Source: an uncultured Mailhella sp. | Lineage (GTDB): Bacteria; Desulfobacterota; Desulfovibrionia; Desulfovibrionales; Desulfovibrionaceae | Direction: 5' to 3' | NCBI GenBank assembly: GCA_944322695.1 | Contig: CALUPQ010000004.1 | Location: 1-43,772, forward strand | DNA: 43,772 nt | Shown here: one piece after another, positions 9,290-17,689 of the stretch | How positions within the stretch are numbered: the stretch's first letter is position 1 | Layout: each line of letters begins with the position of its first letter | Position numbers and translations under genes: made by a program | The notes under the pieces: model-generated | Told to the model about the DNA's origin: nothing | Databases searched by the model: none | The model's input: only the letters and a program-made list of their open reading frames with translations

Positions 9290-10485
9290 TCATTTTCCGT
9301 TCTCACTTATGATTATTCTGGAAGACATATCAAAATACAGCATAGGCACAACCGCAAGAAAAGACACTGCCGCCATGATGATATAAACCACGTTGATATT
9401 CCATATCGATGCGATAAAGCCGAACAGCAGCGGTGTGAAAATATTTATCATCCCTCTTACAAACGAATTTATGGAAAAAATTTTGTCGTACTCGCCTATA
9501 TCCTGAAAAGGAACAGTGATAATGGCCTGAATGACGGGAACGGTGCCTTTCGTTAAAAGCCCTATAAAGAATGCAAGAACCATGATAACCGGTAACGATG
9601 TTGAATGGACAATAAAAAACAAAAGTATGGCCACCACGCTCTCTGCAACGATAAATACGGTTTTCGGCCCATACATATCCAGCAGTCTTCCACAGGCCAT
9701 CTTTCCCACAAAAGAACCGACCGTGAACCCGACGGCAAAAGTTCCTACTATTTCGGGGGAAAAACCTTTGAAAAGTATGAGCATCGGTAAAAACGTAAAT
9801 ATTTTTTCATTCCCGAAGGCATTAAGAATACTTGCCGCCATGGAAAGAACAACAGACCTGTCCCGCAATATTTTAAAAGAAGGCATGGTTGATTCGGCAT
9901 GTCCGACTCTGTCTTCGACAGTATCGTCCCTTGCATGCACGAACAGGAAAACGGCAGAGATAATTCCTGTGATTCCAAATAGAAAACTGACAAGTTTCCA
10001 TCCAGAAACATTTAAAAAGGTAAATGCGGACATATATCCGGCAAGAGCTATGAAAGGTATTCTTCCTATGTCTCCTACGGCGGTAAAGTCGCTCAATATT
10101 CTTCCCAGCTTCTTTCTTTCCGTATGTACGGTCAGATAGGAAAAGCATATGTTATGAAATACGCTGTATCCGAACATGACGACCGTAAAACTTACGCCTG
10201 CAAAAAGAAAACCCGAAGAAAAAGAAGCGGCCACGAAACCGGCTCCGCCCACACCAATCAGCAGGGAGATGGCTTTCAGAGGACTTAGATACCGGGAAAG
10301 GAACATGGTTCCAGACCCGCAACGGTCCCCAGGGCAGTTCCGAAGGAAACAACCATGCCGATTTCCTTTTCACCCAGTCCATACGCCAGTGCTACGAACA
10401 TCAGAAGCACGGGGACGGCATCAAAAAAGCCATCGTTCATGATATGATATATATTCAGAAGAGCATATTTCTTTCTGGATAGCAT
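9290..10485 (-). pseudogene. MFS transporter broken by a one-base deletion
   Basis: Major facilitator superfamily membrane transporter split over two frames. The 5' part (10485 to about 10310) encodes MLSRKKYALLNIYHIMND and runs to TVAGL; the frame then ends in EPCSFPGI and a stop at 10285. The rest continues in the next frame from MFLSRYLSPLKAI to the stop at 9290, with about nine further hydrophobic helices. Together they give about 398 residues, a normal MFS length. Restoring one G near 10311 (CTGGAACC to CTGGGAACC) would read ...AGLGTMFLSRYL. GGGAGG precedes the ATG. The region is distinctly more AT-rich than its neighbours, suggesting foreign origin. A sequencing error is the main alternative to true inactivation. 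Substrate unknown. Confidence 0.8.
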
Positions 10486-10617
10486 AAGACCTCCCTGAAC
10501 TATGGCTTCAGTTCGAGACCGCAAAAGCAAAAACCTACTTTTGACAAGATATCGCTGCGCCAAAAGTAAGCTCCGGCAATTCCCCGTCAAGGCCGTTGAA
10601 AATCGTGCTCGATTCAT

Positions 10618-10657
10618 AAAAAATGAAGACTCCTGCGGACAAATGTCCGCAGGAGTC
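10618..10657 (-). terminator. Terminator of the ABC transporter-SLOG operon
   Basis: GACTCCTGCGGAC (10628-10640) and GTCCGCAGGAGTC (10645-10657) form a 13-bp perfect stem with a 4-base loop. On the minus strand it is followed by TTCATTTTTT. It lies 27 bases after the SLOG gene stop. Confidence 0.82.
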
Positions 10658-10683
10658 GACATTCTGCTTCAACGGAATCGGGC

Positions 10684-11307
10684 CTAGGCCTTTTCAGGAA
10701 GCCCCAGCACGGCGCGGCAGAGCTCAGGCTCGAGTTCCTCCAGAGAATCCACAAGGCACAGGCCCTCCACATACGGAGGACGGCAAAGGCCGAACACACG
10801 CTTGCCGAACTGCAAAGACAGGGCGATTTCGGAAATGGTCCCAAGCCCGCCGCCCACGGCCACCACGGCCACGGCGGCACGGGCGATGAGCGCATTGCGC
10901 GCTATGCCTATGCCGGTGGATACCGGCACGGTGACATAGGCATTGCCCTTGCGCCAGTCGTCTTCAGGCAGAAGTCCCACGGAAACGCCGTGCCCTTCCT
11001 TTACACCGAGGCACACGGACTCCATAACCCCCTGCCGACCGCCGCAAAGCACCGTCAGTCCGAGTTCTGCAAGACGGGTTCCCAGCCTGCGGGCCATGGC
11101 CCGCTCTTCATCGGAAGCCTCGCGCGGCCCTATGACGGCCACCGGGGGACGAAGCGGCATGCCGGACTCCTTCTGGAGCCAGCGTACGGCTTCGACTTCC
11201 GAAATTTCCCGTCCCTGCCTGAGAGAGGCATCGGGCACCCAGGTCATGGTTTCAGGCTCCAGACGCAGACTTCCGTCATGGAGCACACCTTCCGTCAGAT
11301 ACAGCAT
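10684..11307 (-). CDS. SLOG-family protein, TIGR00725-like
   Basis: Rossmann-like protein of the SLOG/LOG (lysine-decarboxylase-like) group; cytoplasmic, function unknown. The 207-residue product has an N-terminal piece of about 50 residues unlike the core family, then PPVAVIGPREAS, CGGRQGVMES and GGGLGTISEIALSLQFGKRV, the nucleotide-binding loops of the fold. SLOG proteins bind nucleotides or cytokinin-like ligands, and LOG members cleave nucleoside monophosphates. It is the last gene of the ABC transport operon: AAAGGAG precedes the ATG and only 10 bases separate it from the permease gene. The context suggests that it acts on, or senses, something linked to the imported substrate, which is inference. 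Confidence 0.75.
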   Translation of the reverse strand: MLYLTEGVLHDGSLRLEPETMTWVPDASLRQGREISEVEAVRWLQKESGMPLRPPVAVIGPREASDEERAMARRLGTRLAELGLTVLCGGRQGVMESVCLGVKEGHGVSVGLLPEDDWRKGNAYVTVPVSTGIGIARNALIARAAVAVVAVGGGLGTISEIALSLQFGKRVFGLCRPPYVEGLCLVDSLEELEPELCRAVLGLPEKA

Positions 11308-11317
11308 ATCGGCTCCT

Positions 11318-12148
11318 TTACGCTCTCTTCAGGCGCTGTTCTCTGCGCATGGCAATGACTTCCGCAACGCCCATAATCATGCTGCACGCTCCGAGAAGCA
11401 CCAGCGAAATGGCGGCGGCCTGTGAAAAGTTGGTTCCCGTATCGGAAATGCTGCTGTAGAGGAGCAGCGGCAGGATGTTCACCTGAGAGCCGACCAGCGC
11501 AAGAGCCGTACCGTAGGCGCCGAAGGCCACGGCGGCGACAAGACAGAAGGATACGCCGATGGTCGGCATAAGCTCCGGCAGGAGCACGTCGAAAAAGGCC
11601 CGCAGTCTGGTCGCACCCATGGAATTGGCCGCCACCAGCAGGCTCCGGTCGAAGTTGGTCAGAGCCGGAAGAAGAAGCAGAACAACGCGGGGAATGAGGT
11701 AATAGCAGTAAGCAAGGGCAAGGCCGACGGGGCTGTACACGAGCCCGGCCACCCAGTCCGGCGAAACGCCGACTTCGGCCAGAAGCAGCGTGATGAAACC
11801 AGCCCGGCCGAAGCAGAGAATGAAACCGTAGGCCACGATGAGGCCGGAAAAGGTCAGAGGCAGGGAAATGCAGAACATGGCCAGGAGCCTCGCCTTTTCC
11901 TTCATGACGGAAAGACGCAGCGCCACGGGCACGCCGACGAGCACGGAAAGCACCCCGGCCGTCAATGCGAGCAGCGTACTGCCCTTGAGCCCTTTAAGAA
12001 ACAAAGGGTCGCTCCACAGGCCGAAAAACGCTTCCCCCTTGTCGAGGAAGGGCTCCACCAGAACGCTGCCCAGAGGAACCAGAAAGAACATGACCAGCAC
12101 AGCGAAGGCAGGCAGGGCCAGCAGCATTATCTTCATCGTCTTATTCAT
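11318..12148 (-). CDS. ABC transporter permease (second subunit)
   Basis: Inner-membrane subunit of a type I ABC importer. The 276-residue product has an N-terminal signal-anchor helix (MLLALPAFAVLVMFFLVPLG), five further hydrophobic segments and the cytoplasmic EAA-type loop around AANSMGATRLRAFFDVLLPEL, which contacts the ATPase. It resembles PotB/PhnU/FbpB-type permeases. It follows the binding-protein gene after a 50-base gap holding a strong hairpin (12163-12192), which probably lets the binding protein be made in excess over this subunit. The substrate cannot be told from sequence. Confidence 0.87.
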   Translation of the reverse strand: MNKTMKIMLLALPAFAVLVMFFLVPLGSVLVEPFLDKGEAFFGLWSDPLFLKGLKGSTLLALTAGVLSVLVGVPVALRLSVMKEKARLLAMFCISLPLTFSGLIVAYGFILCFGRAGFITLLLAEVGVSPDWVAGLVYSPVGLALAYCYYLIPRVVLLLLPALTNFDRSLLVAANSMGATRLRAFFDVLLPELMPTIGVSFCLVAAVAFGAYGTALALVGSQVNILPLLLYSSISDTGTNFSQAAAISLVLLGACSMIMGVAEVIAMRREQRLKRA

Positions 12149-12162
12149 AGTTCACCTGCCCA

Positions 12163-12192
12163 GGTCCGCCCCGGCAAACTCCGGGGCGGACC
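12163..12192 (-). promoter_or_regulatory. Intergenic mRNA hairpin after the binding-protein gene
   Basis: GGTCCGCCCCGG (12163-12174) and CCGGGGCGGACC (12181-12192) form a 12-bp perfect stem with a 6-base loop, 6 bases after the binding-protein stop and without a T-run. Such hairpins in ABC operons typically protect the upstream message and raise binding-protein yield relative to the permease. Confidence 0.65.
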
Positions 12193-12198
12193 GCGGGA

Positions 12199-13275
12199 TT
12201 ATTTACCGAGGATAAGTCTGGTCCAGTTCTGGTCGATGAAGGTCTTCTGAGCAGAAGCCTTCACGATGTCCAGAGGCTGCACCTGAGGAGCATCGGGCAT
12301 GTAGGCACGCATCTTTTCGGGAATCTGCACCGTGGGAACGGAAGGACGCACGAAGCCGTCCACGAACACGGCCTGTCCGGCATCGGACATGACCCAGTTC
12401 AGCCAGAGCTTGCCGCCGTTGGGGTTCGGACCATTCTTGACCAGACTCATGGCATAGGGAGCGGCCACGCTGGCTTCCTTGGGAATGACCACCACGCAGT
12501 CGTCGCCCATGCCGTCGATGAGCTTGGCCTTCAGGCCGTCGCCTTCATAGGCAATCCAGATGGGAATCTCGCCCTTGATGAACTTGGCGTAGGGCGTGGT
12601 GCCTTCGGTACGCAGCACGTTGCCGTTCTTGTGCAGCTTGGCGAGATATTCGATGCCGGGCAGCACGTTGTCCACGCTGCCGCCGTTTCCGTAGGCCGCG
12701 CCGAAGGTCAGCACCTGACCCTGACCGGTGGAGCGGGGGTCAAGATACACGATGCTGTTCTTGTATTCGGGCTTGAGCAGGTCTTCCCAGGACTGAGGAA
12801 CGTTTTCCACCAGCTTCTTGTTCACGAGGAAGGCCACCACGAGCTGATGCACGATGAACCATTCCGCATCGCCGTCACGATAGGCTTCGGGAAGCTTGTC
12901 GAAGTTGACGGGCTTATAGCCTTCCAGCACTTCCTTGGCCTTGGCGTCGATGGCGGAAGCGGCGAAGTAATAGGCGGTATCGGCCTGAGGACGGCGGCGG
13001 GTCTTGTCCAGAGCCACCACGGTGGCGCCGGAGCCGATGTCGTTGTACACGAGTTCCACGCCTTTATAGCGCTGCTGGAACGCCTTGAACTGGTTGGCCC
13101 AGTTGGCCCAGGTGGGACCGGTATCGAAGGAGACAACCATGCCTTCCTTCAGAGCTTCCTCATACAGCTGGCGTTCCCCGGGATACAGCTCGGGCCCTTC
13201 AAAGGCCGTCGCCACCGAAGGAATAGTCAGAGCGGCAGCCATGACCATACCCAACAAACCGGACATCTTCTTCAT
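12199..13275 (-). CDS. ABC transporter periplasmic substrate-binding protein
   Basis: Extracytoplasmic solute-binding protein that delivers its ligand to the adjacent permeases. The 358-residue product starts with a Sec signal peptide (MKKMSGLLGMVMAAALTIPS, likely cleavage after Ala24 of VATA). The mature part has the bilobed family 1 (iron/polyamine/phosphonate-type) pattern: YNDIGSGATVVALDK, VPQSWEDLLKPEYKNSIVYLDPRSTGQG and LWLNWVMSDAGQAVFVDGF. The start at 13275 is chosen for GAGGAG 6 bases upstream and the proper signal peptide; the frame is open to 13329. It lies between the ATPase and the second permease genes. Ligand unknown; iron, spermidine and 2-aminoethylphosphonate systems share this layout. 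Confidence 0.88.
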   Translation of the reverse strand: MKKMSGLLGMVMAAALTIPSVATAFEGPELYPGERQLYEEALKEGMVVSFDTGPTWANWANQFKAFQQRYKGVELVYNDIGSGATVVALDKTRRRPQADTAYYFAASAIDAKAKEVLEGYKPVNFDKLPEAYRDGDAEWFIVHQLVVAFLVNKKLVENVPQSWEDLLKPEYKNSIVYLDPRSTGQGQVLTFGAAYGNGGSVDNVLPGIEYLAKLHKNGNVLRTEGTTPYAKFIKGEIPIWIAYEGDGLKAKLIDGMGDDCVVVIPKEASVAAPYAMSLVKNGPNPNGGKLWLNWVMSDAGQAVFVDGFVRPSVPTVQIPEKMRAYMPDAPQVQPLDIVKASAQKTFIDQNWTRLILGK

Positions 13276-13315
13276 TATCTTCTCCTCTAGGGAAAATGCC
13301 GCTTTCACGGCGTTC

Positions 13316-14347
13316 TCAGGCTTCTTCAAACGGCAGCAGCTGCACTGCTTCCGGAGGTATGCCGACTCTGGTGAAAGGCTTTCTGCGCGCCGTTTCGCCC
13401 TCTATGCCGCTGCCGCCCACGGAAAAGGTGTAGCGACGCACGGCGCCGAGGAAGGAATCCGCGGAAATGGCGCCGTCAAACACATTGACCGTCCCGTCAG
13501 CATCGGGCATCACCCTTTCGGGCCGCACAAGCACGGTCACCTTGTCGCCGCTGACGTACGGCGAGCAGGAACAGCGCAGCTCACCGAAGGGCACGCGCAC
13601 GGTATCGGCGTCCACGACGACGCCGTCCCAGAGGTTGGCATGGCCCACGAAGGCCGCCACGCGACGGTTCACGGGCCTGTCGTACAGCTCCTGCGGCGTG
13701 GCTATCTGGATGAGACGCCCCTGATGCATGAGCGCGACCTTGTCCGCCATGGAAAGCGCCTCTTCCTGGTCGTGCGTCACGTGCAGAGCGGTAATGCCCT
13801 GCTCCTTCTGAAGGCGACGAATCTCCCTGCGCAGTTCCACGCGCAGGCTGGCATCGAGGGCGGAAAGCGGCTCGTCGAGCAGCAGCACGTCAGGGTTGAA
13901 GCCGAGCGCGCGGGCAAGGGCCACGCGCTGCTGCTGACCGCCGGACATGGAACTCGGCAGTCTGTCGGCAAAGGCGGCAAGCCCCACCCTCTCCAGCATA
14001 TCGAGCGCCTTGCGCCGACGTTCCGCCGGAGGAACCTTGCGGATTTTAAGAGGGTAGGCCACGTTTTCAGCACAGGTCATGAGCGGGAAGAGCGCATAGG
14101 ACTGGAACACCATGCCCACATTGCGCAGTCTCGCAGGAACGCCGCAGACGTCCCTTCCGTTGATGAGGATTCTGCCGCTGTTCGCCTGCTCGAACCCGGC
14201 CACCAGCTTGAGCATGGTGGTCTTGCCGGAGCCGCTGGAGCCGATGACGGCCACGAGTTCCCCGTCATCGGCGGAAATATTGACATCATGAACGCCGATT
14301 CCCGACGAAGGATACACAAAGGAGCAATTTTCAATCACGATGCTCAT
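13316..14347 (-). CDS. ABC transporter ATP-binding protein
   Basis: Cytoplasmic ATPase that drives the importer. The 343-residue product has Walker A GSSGSGKTT, the Q-loop QSYALFP, the signature MSGGQQQR (Met in place of the usual Leu), Walker B DVLLLDEP, the D-loop SALDASLR and the switch histidine HVTHDQEEA. A C-terminal TOBE-type domain follows (about 240-343), as in PotA, FbpC and PhnT. It lies between the first permease gene (18-base gap) and the binding-protein gene. The C-terminal domain suggests regulation or stabilisation of the dimer, as in related CUT1/MOI-type ATPases. Confidence 0.92.
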   Translation of the reverse strand: MSIVIENCSFVYPSSGIGVHDVNISADDGELVAVIGSSGSGKTTMLKLVAGFEQANSGRILINGRDVCGVPARLRNVGMVFQSYALFPLMTCAENVAYPLKIRKVPPAERRRKALDMLERVGLAAFADRLPSSMSGGQQQRVALARALGFNPDVLLLDEPLSALDASLRVELRREIRRLQKEQGITALHVTHDQEEALSMADKVALMHQGRLIQIATPQELYDRPVNRRVAAFVGHANLWDGVVVDADTVRVPFGELRCSCSPYVSGDKVTVLVRPERVMPDADGTVNVFDGAISADSFLGAVRRYTFSVGGSGIEGETARRKPFTRVGIPPEAVQLLPFEEA

Positions 14348-14365
14348 ACGATTTCTGCGTGCCTC

Positions 14366-15139
14366 TTAATGCTTCTTGGCTCTGGAGGCCGAACGGGCCG
14401 TGAGCGCGCTTCCGGCCGCACTGGCACAGGCCAGAAGCAGCAGGACCATGGTGGTGGAACAGGCAAAGCCCGTGGCTCCGTAGAAGGACTGCAGCAGGAC
14501 CACGGGATAGGTTCTATTCAGGAATCCGGCGATGAGGTTGGTAATCTGAAATTCCCCGATGGAAATGGCGGAAACCACCACCAGGCCGGAAAAAATGCTG
14601 TGCTGAAGAGAAGGCAGGATGATATGGAAGAAGCGCTGCCCGAAGGAGGCTCCGAGAGATTCCGCCGCCAGCTCCAGCTTGTCCAGATGGAGATGACGTA
14701 TGTCCGCCACCAGCGTCTGGAACATATACGGCAGCGTGGACACCACATGCGCTGCGATGATGAGCCAGGTCGTGCCCAGATACGGCATCGCGTCCGTGGA
14801 GAAAATGAGGATGTAGCCGAAGGCGAGCACGGCCGGAGGCGCGGCAATGGGCATGATGGCCAGAAAACGGCCGGCAAGCCCCGCAATCTTCCCCATGCTG
14901 CGGGTAAGGGCATAGGCCAGAGGCACCGCCAGCGCCGTCACAATGACGCAGGTGGACACGGCCACCTCCAGACTGACGATGAAGGCCCTTCTGAAGCTGG
15001 GGTCGTTCCAGACGTCCAGATACCAGCGCAGGGTGAAACCGGTGGGCAGAAACGTGTTCGTCCAGGTCTCACCGAACGAGCCTATCAGCAAAAGCGCGAT
15101 GGGCAGAAAGATGTACACAAGATAAGCGATGACGAGCAT
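14366..15139 (-). CDS. ABC transporter permease (first subunit)
   Basis: First gene of the import operon; an inner-membrane permease subunit of 257 residues with six predicted hydrophobic helices. The EAA loop is visible around ELAAESLGASFGQRFFHIILPSL. Its shape (N-terminal LVYIFLPIALLLIGSF, then a periplasmic WYLDVW segment) resembles PotC/PhnV-type subunits. AGAGG precedes the ATG. A short hairpin (GCCGGAA with TTCCGGC, 15151-15171) lies in the leader. The pairing of two different permeases with one ATPase and one binding protein is the standard heterodimeric arrangement. Confidence 0.88.
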   Translation of the reverse strand: MLVIAYLVYIFLPIALLLIGSFGETWTNTFLPTGFTLRWYLDVWNDPSFRRAFIVSLEVAVSTCVIVTALAVPLAYALTRSMGKIAGLAGRFLAIMPIAAPPAVLAFGYILIFSTDAMPYLGTTWLIIAAHVVSTLPYMFQTLVADIRHLHLDKLELAAESLGASFGQRFFHIILPSLQHSIFSGLVVVSAISIGEFQITNLIAGFLNRTYPVVLLQSFYGATGFACSTTMVLLLLACASAAGSALTARSASRAKKH

Positions 15140-15364
15140 GATACCTCTTTGCCGGAATCATCCTTTCCGGCAATCTGTACTACTACGGGCAAAGGTTCGC
15201 ACACCATAGCACGCATTTATGTCAGTTAGATTACGCCAGCAAAATAAGTTTAATCAACCCCAAAAAAACATATCTTTTTCGTAAAATTTCGAAAAAAGCG
15301 ACAAGGATGGACCCATTTTCCGAAAGGTCGTCAAACTTGTCCTCCGCCTACCGGAAAATACGGT
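15140..15364. other. Intergenic region between the ABC operon and the kinase terminator
   Basis: The stretch holds the 5' leader of the ABC operon, with the hairpin at 15151-15171, and an AT-rich segment (about 15215-15300) that probably contains its promoter. A weak minus-strand match (TTGCTG, 17 bases, TAAATG) is the best I could find. No gene is supported. Confidence 0.4.
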
Positions 15365-15392
15365 AAAAAAAAGGACGGCCCGAAGACCGTCC
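15365..15392 (-). terminator. Terminator downstream of the pyridoxal/pyridoxamine kinase gene
   Basis: On the minus strand GGACGG-N8-CCGTCC (15373-15392) is followed by eight T. It lies about 200 bases after the kinase stop codon; bases 15393-15588 between them contain no recognisable gene and would be a long 3' untranslated region. Confidence 0.72.
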
Positions 15393-15588
15393 GAAATGCT
15401 GCAGTTCTGCGATACCTGTCCGCCGTAAAAAGCCGCCCGCTCCCGTACGGCCGCCCCGCGGGCCTTCCGGCCTCTTGGCAACGACGGGAGAGCAGTAAGC
15501 TCCGAGAATGGGGCAGAAAGATTCATCCATTAATACATGGAGCGGGCTGCGTCGGGCATCGCCGGATTCCGGCAGCAAAGCAAGGCTC

Positions 15589-16455
15589 TCAGAATTCCGT
15601 ATAGCTTCCGCCCGTAAACGGCATGCGCAGAGAAGGCAGCGTACGCTCCAGAAGCACGCCGTCACGATGCGGCGTGTCATATCCGTACGTGGCCTGTATG
15701 CCGAGATAGACAAAATGCACGGCCCTGTCCACGGCCACGGGCAGCGCATCGCCCTGCAGGAGGCTCCCGGTAAGCACGCTTGCAAAGGCATCTCCGGTAC
15801 CGGGATAAAAAGCGTTGAGATGCGGCACTTCCACCTGCCAGAAGCGGCGGCCGTCATAGGCCACGGTGGCCGTGTTTTCCGGGCAGGACGCCGGAGCACT
15901 GGTGATGACCACGGCCGAAGGCCCCATGGACGCAAGGGCGCAAAGCTGGTCGCGCAGGCCCTGACGGCTGATGTCCGGCCTGTAGGGTTCATTCAGAAGA
16001 AAGGCCGCTTCCGTAAGATTGGGAGTGATGATGTCCGCCTGCTTCACGAGGCGGCGCATGGCCTCCACCATTTCCGGCGTCTGCGTGGGGTCGAGACGGC
16101 CGTTGTCGCCGAGAACCGGGTCCACCACGGCTATGCCTCCCGGCGCGCGGAACTCCCGGATGCAGCGGCCCGCAAGCCAGGACTGGTCCGGGCTTCCCAG
16201 AAAGCCGGAATACACGGCATCGAACTTGAGGCCCATCCTCGCCCAGTGGTCCATCATGGGCCCCATCTGGTCCGTAAGGTCGAGAAAGGTGAAATCATCC
16301 ACTCCGGATGTCTGCGAGGAAAGCACGGCCGTGGGCAGAGGACAAACCTGTATGCCCATGGTGGCGAGAATGGGAATGGCCACGGTAAGAGAGGCCCGGC
16401 CGAACCCCGAAAGGTCGTGTATGGCCGCAACGCGGAGAACGGGAACACCCTGCAT
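15589..16455 (-). CDS. Pyridoxal/pyridoxamine kinase (PdxY/PdxK type)
   Basis: Ribokinase-superfamily kinase that phosphorylates pyridoxal, pyridoxamine or pyridoxine for PLP salvage. The 288-residue product begins MQGVPVLRVAAIHDLSGFGRAS, contains the substrate-loop region TAVLSSQTSG, VVDPVLGDNG and ITPNLTEAAFLL, and ends with the anion-hole/catalytic motif PGTGDAFASVLTG. AAAGGAG precedes the chosen ATG; the frame runs on to 16509 without family-like sequence. It is transcribed alone, divergent from rpmH, with a downstream terminator at 15365-15392. PdxY and PdxK cannot be told apart here, hence no symbol. Confidence 0.88.
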   Translation of the reverse strand: MQGVPVLRVAAIHDLSGFGRASLTVAIPILATMGIQVCPLPTAVLSSQTSGVDDFTFLDLTDQMGPMMDHWARMGLKFDAVYSGFLGSPDQSWLAGRCIREFRAPGGIAVVDPVLGDNGRLDPTQTPEMVEAMRRLVKQADIITPNLTEAAFLLNEPYRPDISRQGLRDQLCALASMGPSAVVITSAPASCPENTATVAYDGRRFWQVEVPHLNAFYPGTGDAFASVLTGSLLQGDALPVAVDRAVHFVYLGIQATYGYDTPHRDGVLLERTLPSLRMPFTGGSYTEF

Positions 16456-16695
16456 GTCTGCTCCTTTCGCCGCAGAGGCGGCTTTCGTGATGGCGCAGTC
16501 TATGCGCAAACGCCCTTTTTGTCACCCGCGAAGAATGCCGATTTTTCCTGAAAAGACGCGGTATTTACCGAATCGGCGAATTTTATGGCGAAAAGCTCTT
16601 TTTAACGCTTGCCCGAAAAAGCCGCTCGGCATACACATAGGCCAGCCCGGCTCTTTTCCGGGCATGTTCCCGAACAGGACGCCCTGCCTTCCGAC
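16456..16695. other. Divergent intergenic region, kinase to rpmH
   Basis: Between the kinase start and the rpmH promoter there is no supported gene. It should hold the kinase promoter on the minus strand, but I could not assign one with confidence. Confidence 0.5.
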
Positions 16696-16724
16696 TTGAC
16701 TAGGAGGGCAAGGCGCGCTATATC
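16696..16724 (+). promoter_or_regulatory. Sigma-70 type promoter of the rpmH operon
   Basis: TTGACT (16696-16701) and TATATC (16719-16724) are separated by exactly 17 bases and lie 35 bases before the rpmH start, with an AAGGAG ribosome-binding site between. Confidence 0.75.
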
Positions 16725-16759
16725 TGCATGTTCCAATCTCAGTAAGGAGACCGCGCGTC

Positions 16760-16894
16760 ATGAAAAGAACGTATCAGCCCAGCAAAATCAGCAGAAAGCG
16801 TACCCACGGCTTCCGCGCCCGCATGAGCACCCCCAACGGTCGCGCCATCATCAGCCGCCGTCGTGCCAAGGGCCGCAAGAGCCTGTCCGCCTAA
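16760..16894 (+). CDS. rpmH: 50S ribosomal protein L34
   Basis: Small basic protein of the large ribosomal subunit. The 44-residue frame reads [20 protein letters not shown], then [20 protein letters not shown] and ends LSA, matching L34 over its whole length (the family is usually 44-46 residues). AAGGAG is at 16744-16749. It heads the conserved rpmH-rnpA-yidD-yidC-jag block and has a strong promoter upstream. Confidence 0.98.
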   Translation: MKRTYQPSKISRKRTHGFRARMSTPNGRAIISRRRAKGRKSLSA

Positions 16895-17027
16895 TAGCGG
16901 TGCGCCTTCCCGGTTATCCACCCTTTCAGGGTCGACCCGGGCAGACCATGCAAATGTTTCGGGCGCGGCATTTTGCCACGCCCACATTTTGCGTTTAAAT
17001 CTGTCAAAGCGCAGCATGGGTCCATCC

Positions 17028-17417
17028 ATGTCACTGACCTGGCCCAGAGAACGGCGCATCACCCGCAGGGCGGAATACACCGCCTGCTACAATGGGGGAG
17101 AACGCCGCTCCACGAAGTACTTCATTGTATTCGCCCGCCATTCCGACCTGTCCGGAACCGGGCGTCTCGGGCTTGCTGTCACCAAAAAATGCGGCAATGC
17201 CGTCGCCAGGAACCGCATCAAGCGGGTTCTCCGCTCCTTCTTCCGCCTGCATCAGCACAAGATGCCCCCCATGGACATTGTCGTCACGCCGAAAAAACAC
17301 CTCCGTGCCGACAAATTCAGTCTCAGCCTCGCGGAAGACGAGCTTCTGCCCCTGCTCGCCGAACTCTCGGCCTCAGGCGTGCAGTCCGTTTCCGATTCTT
17401 CGGGAGACGCCGCATGA
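17028..17417 (+). CDS. rnpA: Ribonuclease P protein component
   Basis: Protein subunit of RNase P, which helps the catalytic RNA process tRNA 5' ends. The 129-residue product starts [20 protein letters not shown], contains [23 protein letters not shown] and the RNR signature [17 protein letters not shown], diagnostic for RnpA. The start is the least certain part: neither this ATG nor the in-frame one at 17016 has a good ribosome-binding site, and the open frame extends to 16863. The chosen start fits the usual MLxFPRERRL-like beginning. Its stop overlaps the yidD start (ATGA). Confidence 0.92.
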   Translation: MSLTWPRERRITRRAEYTACYNGGERRSTKYFIVFARHSDLSGTGRLGLAVTKKCGNAVARNRIKRVLRSFFRLHQHKMPPMDIVVTPKKHLRADKFSLSLAEDELLPLLAELSASGVQSVSDSSGDAA

Positions 17418-17689
17418 ATCTCGCCCAGCGGCTTCTCATCCTGCCCATCCGGTTCTACAAGCGCTGCATCTCGCCGCTTTATCCCCCCTGCTGCCGCTTC
17501 TACCCCTCCTGTTCCACCTACGCCATCCAGGCCATTGAACGGCACGGGCCGCTCAAGGGACTCTGGCTGGCTATCCGGCGCATCCTGCGCTGCCATCCCG
17601 GCAATCCGGGCGGCTTCGATCCTGTGCCCCCCCTTTCAAACGCTCATCCCTCTGCGCACGACGCAGACTCTCAGGAACGTCATGGATAA
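17414..17689 (+). CDS. yidD: Membrane protein insertion efficiency factor YidD
   Basis: Small membrane-associated protein that aids YidC-dependent insertion of inner-membrane proteins. The 91-residue product begins [20 protein letters not shown] with an amphipathic N-terminal helix, then [20 protein letters not shown] and [10 protein letters not shown], the conserved YidD motifs with the cysteine cluster. Its ATG overlaps the rnpA stop and its end overlaps the yidC start by 8 bases, so the three genes are translationally coupled. Confidence 0.95.
   Translation: MNLAQRLLILPIRFYKRCISPLYPPCCRFYPSCSTYAIQAIERHGPLKGLWLAIRRILRCHPGNPGGFDPVPPLSNAHPSAHDADSQERHG

Noticed and set aside
13085-15229. A 714-residue plus-strand frame opposite the ABC transporter genes
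   Set aside because: Shadow frame of three recognised genes, with Arg/His-rich composition.
16914-16922. TTATCCACC, close to a DnaA box, between rpmH and rnpA
   Set aside because: A single box without a cluster, AT-rich unwinding region or dnaA gene nearby; not enough to call a replication origin.
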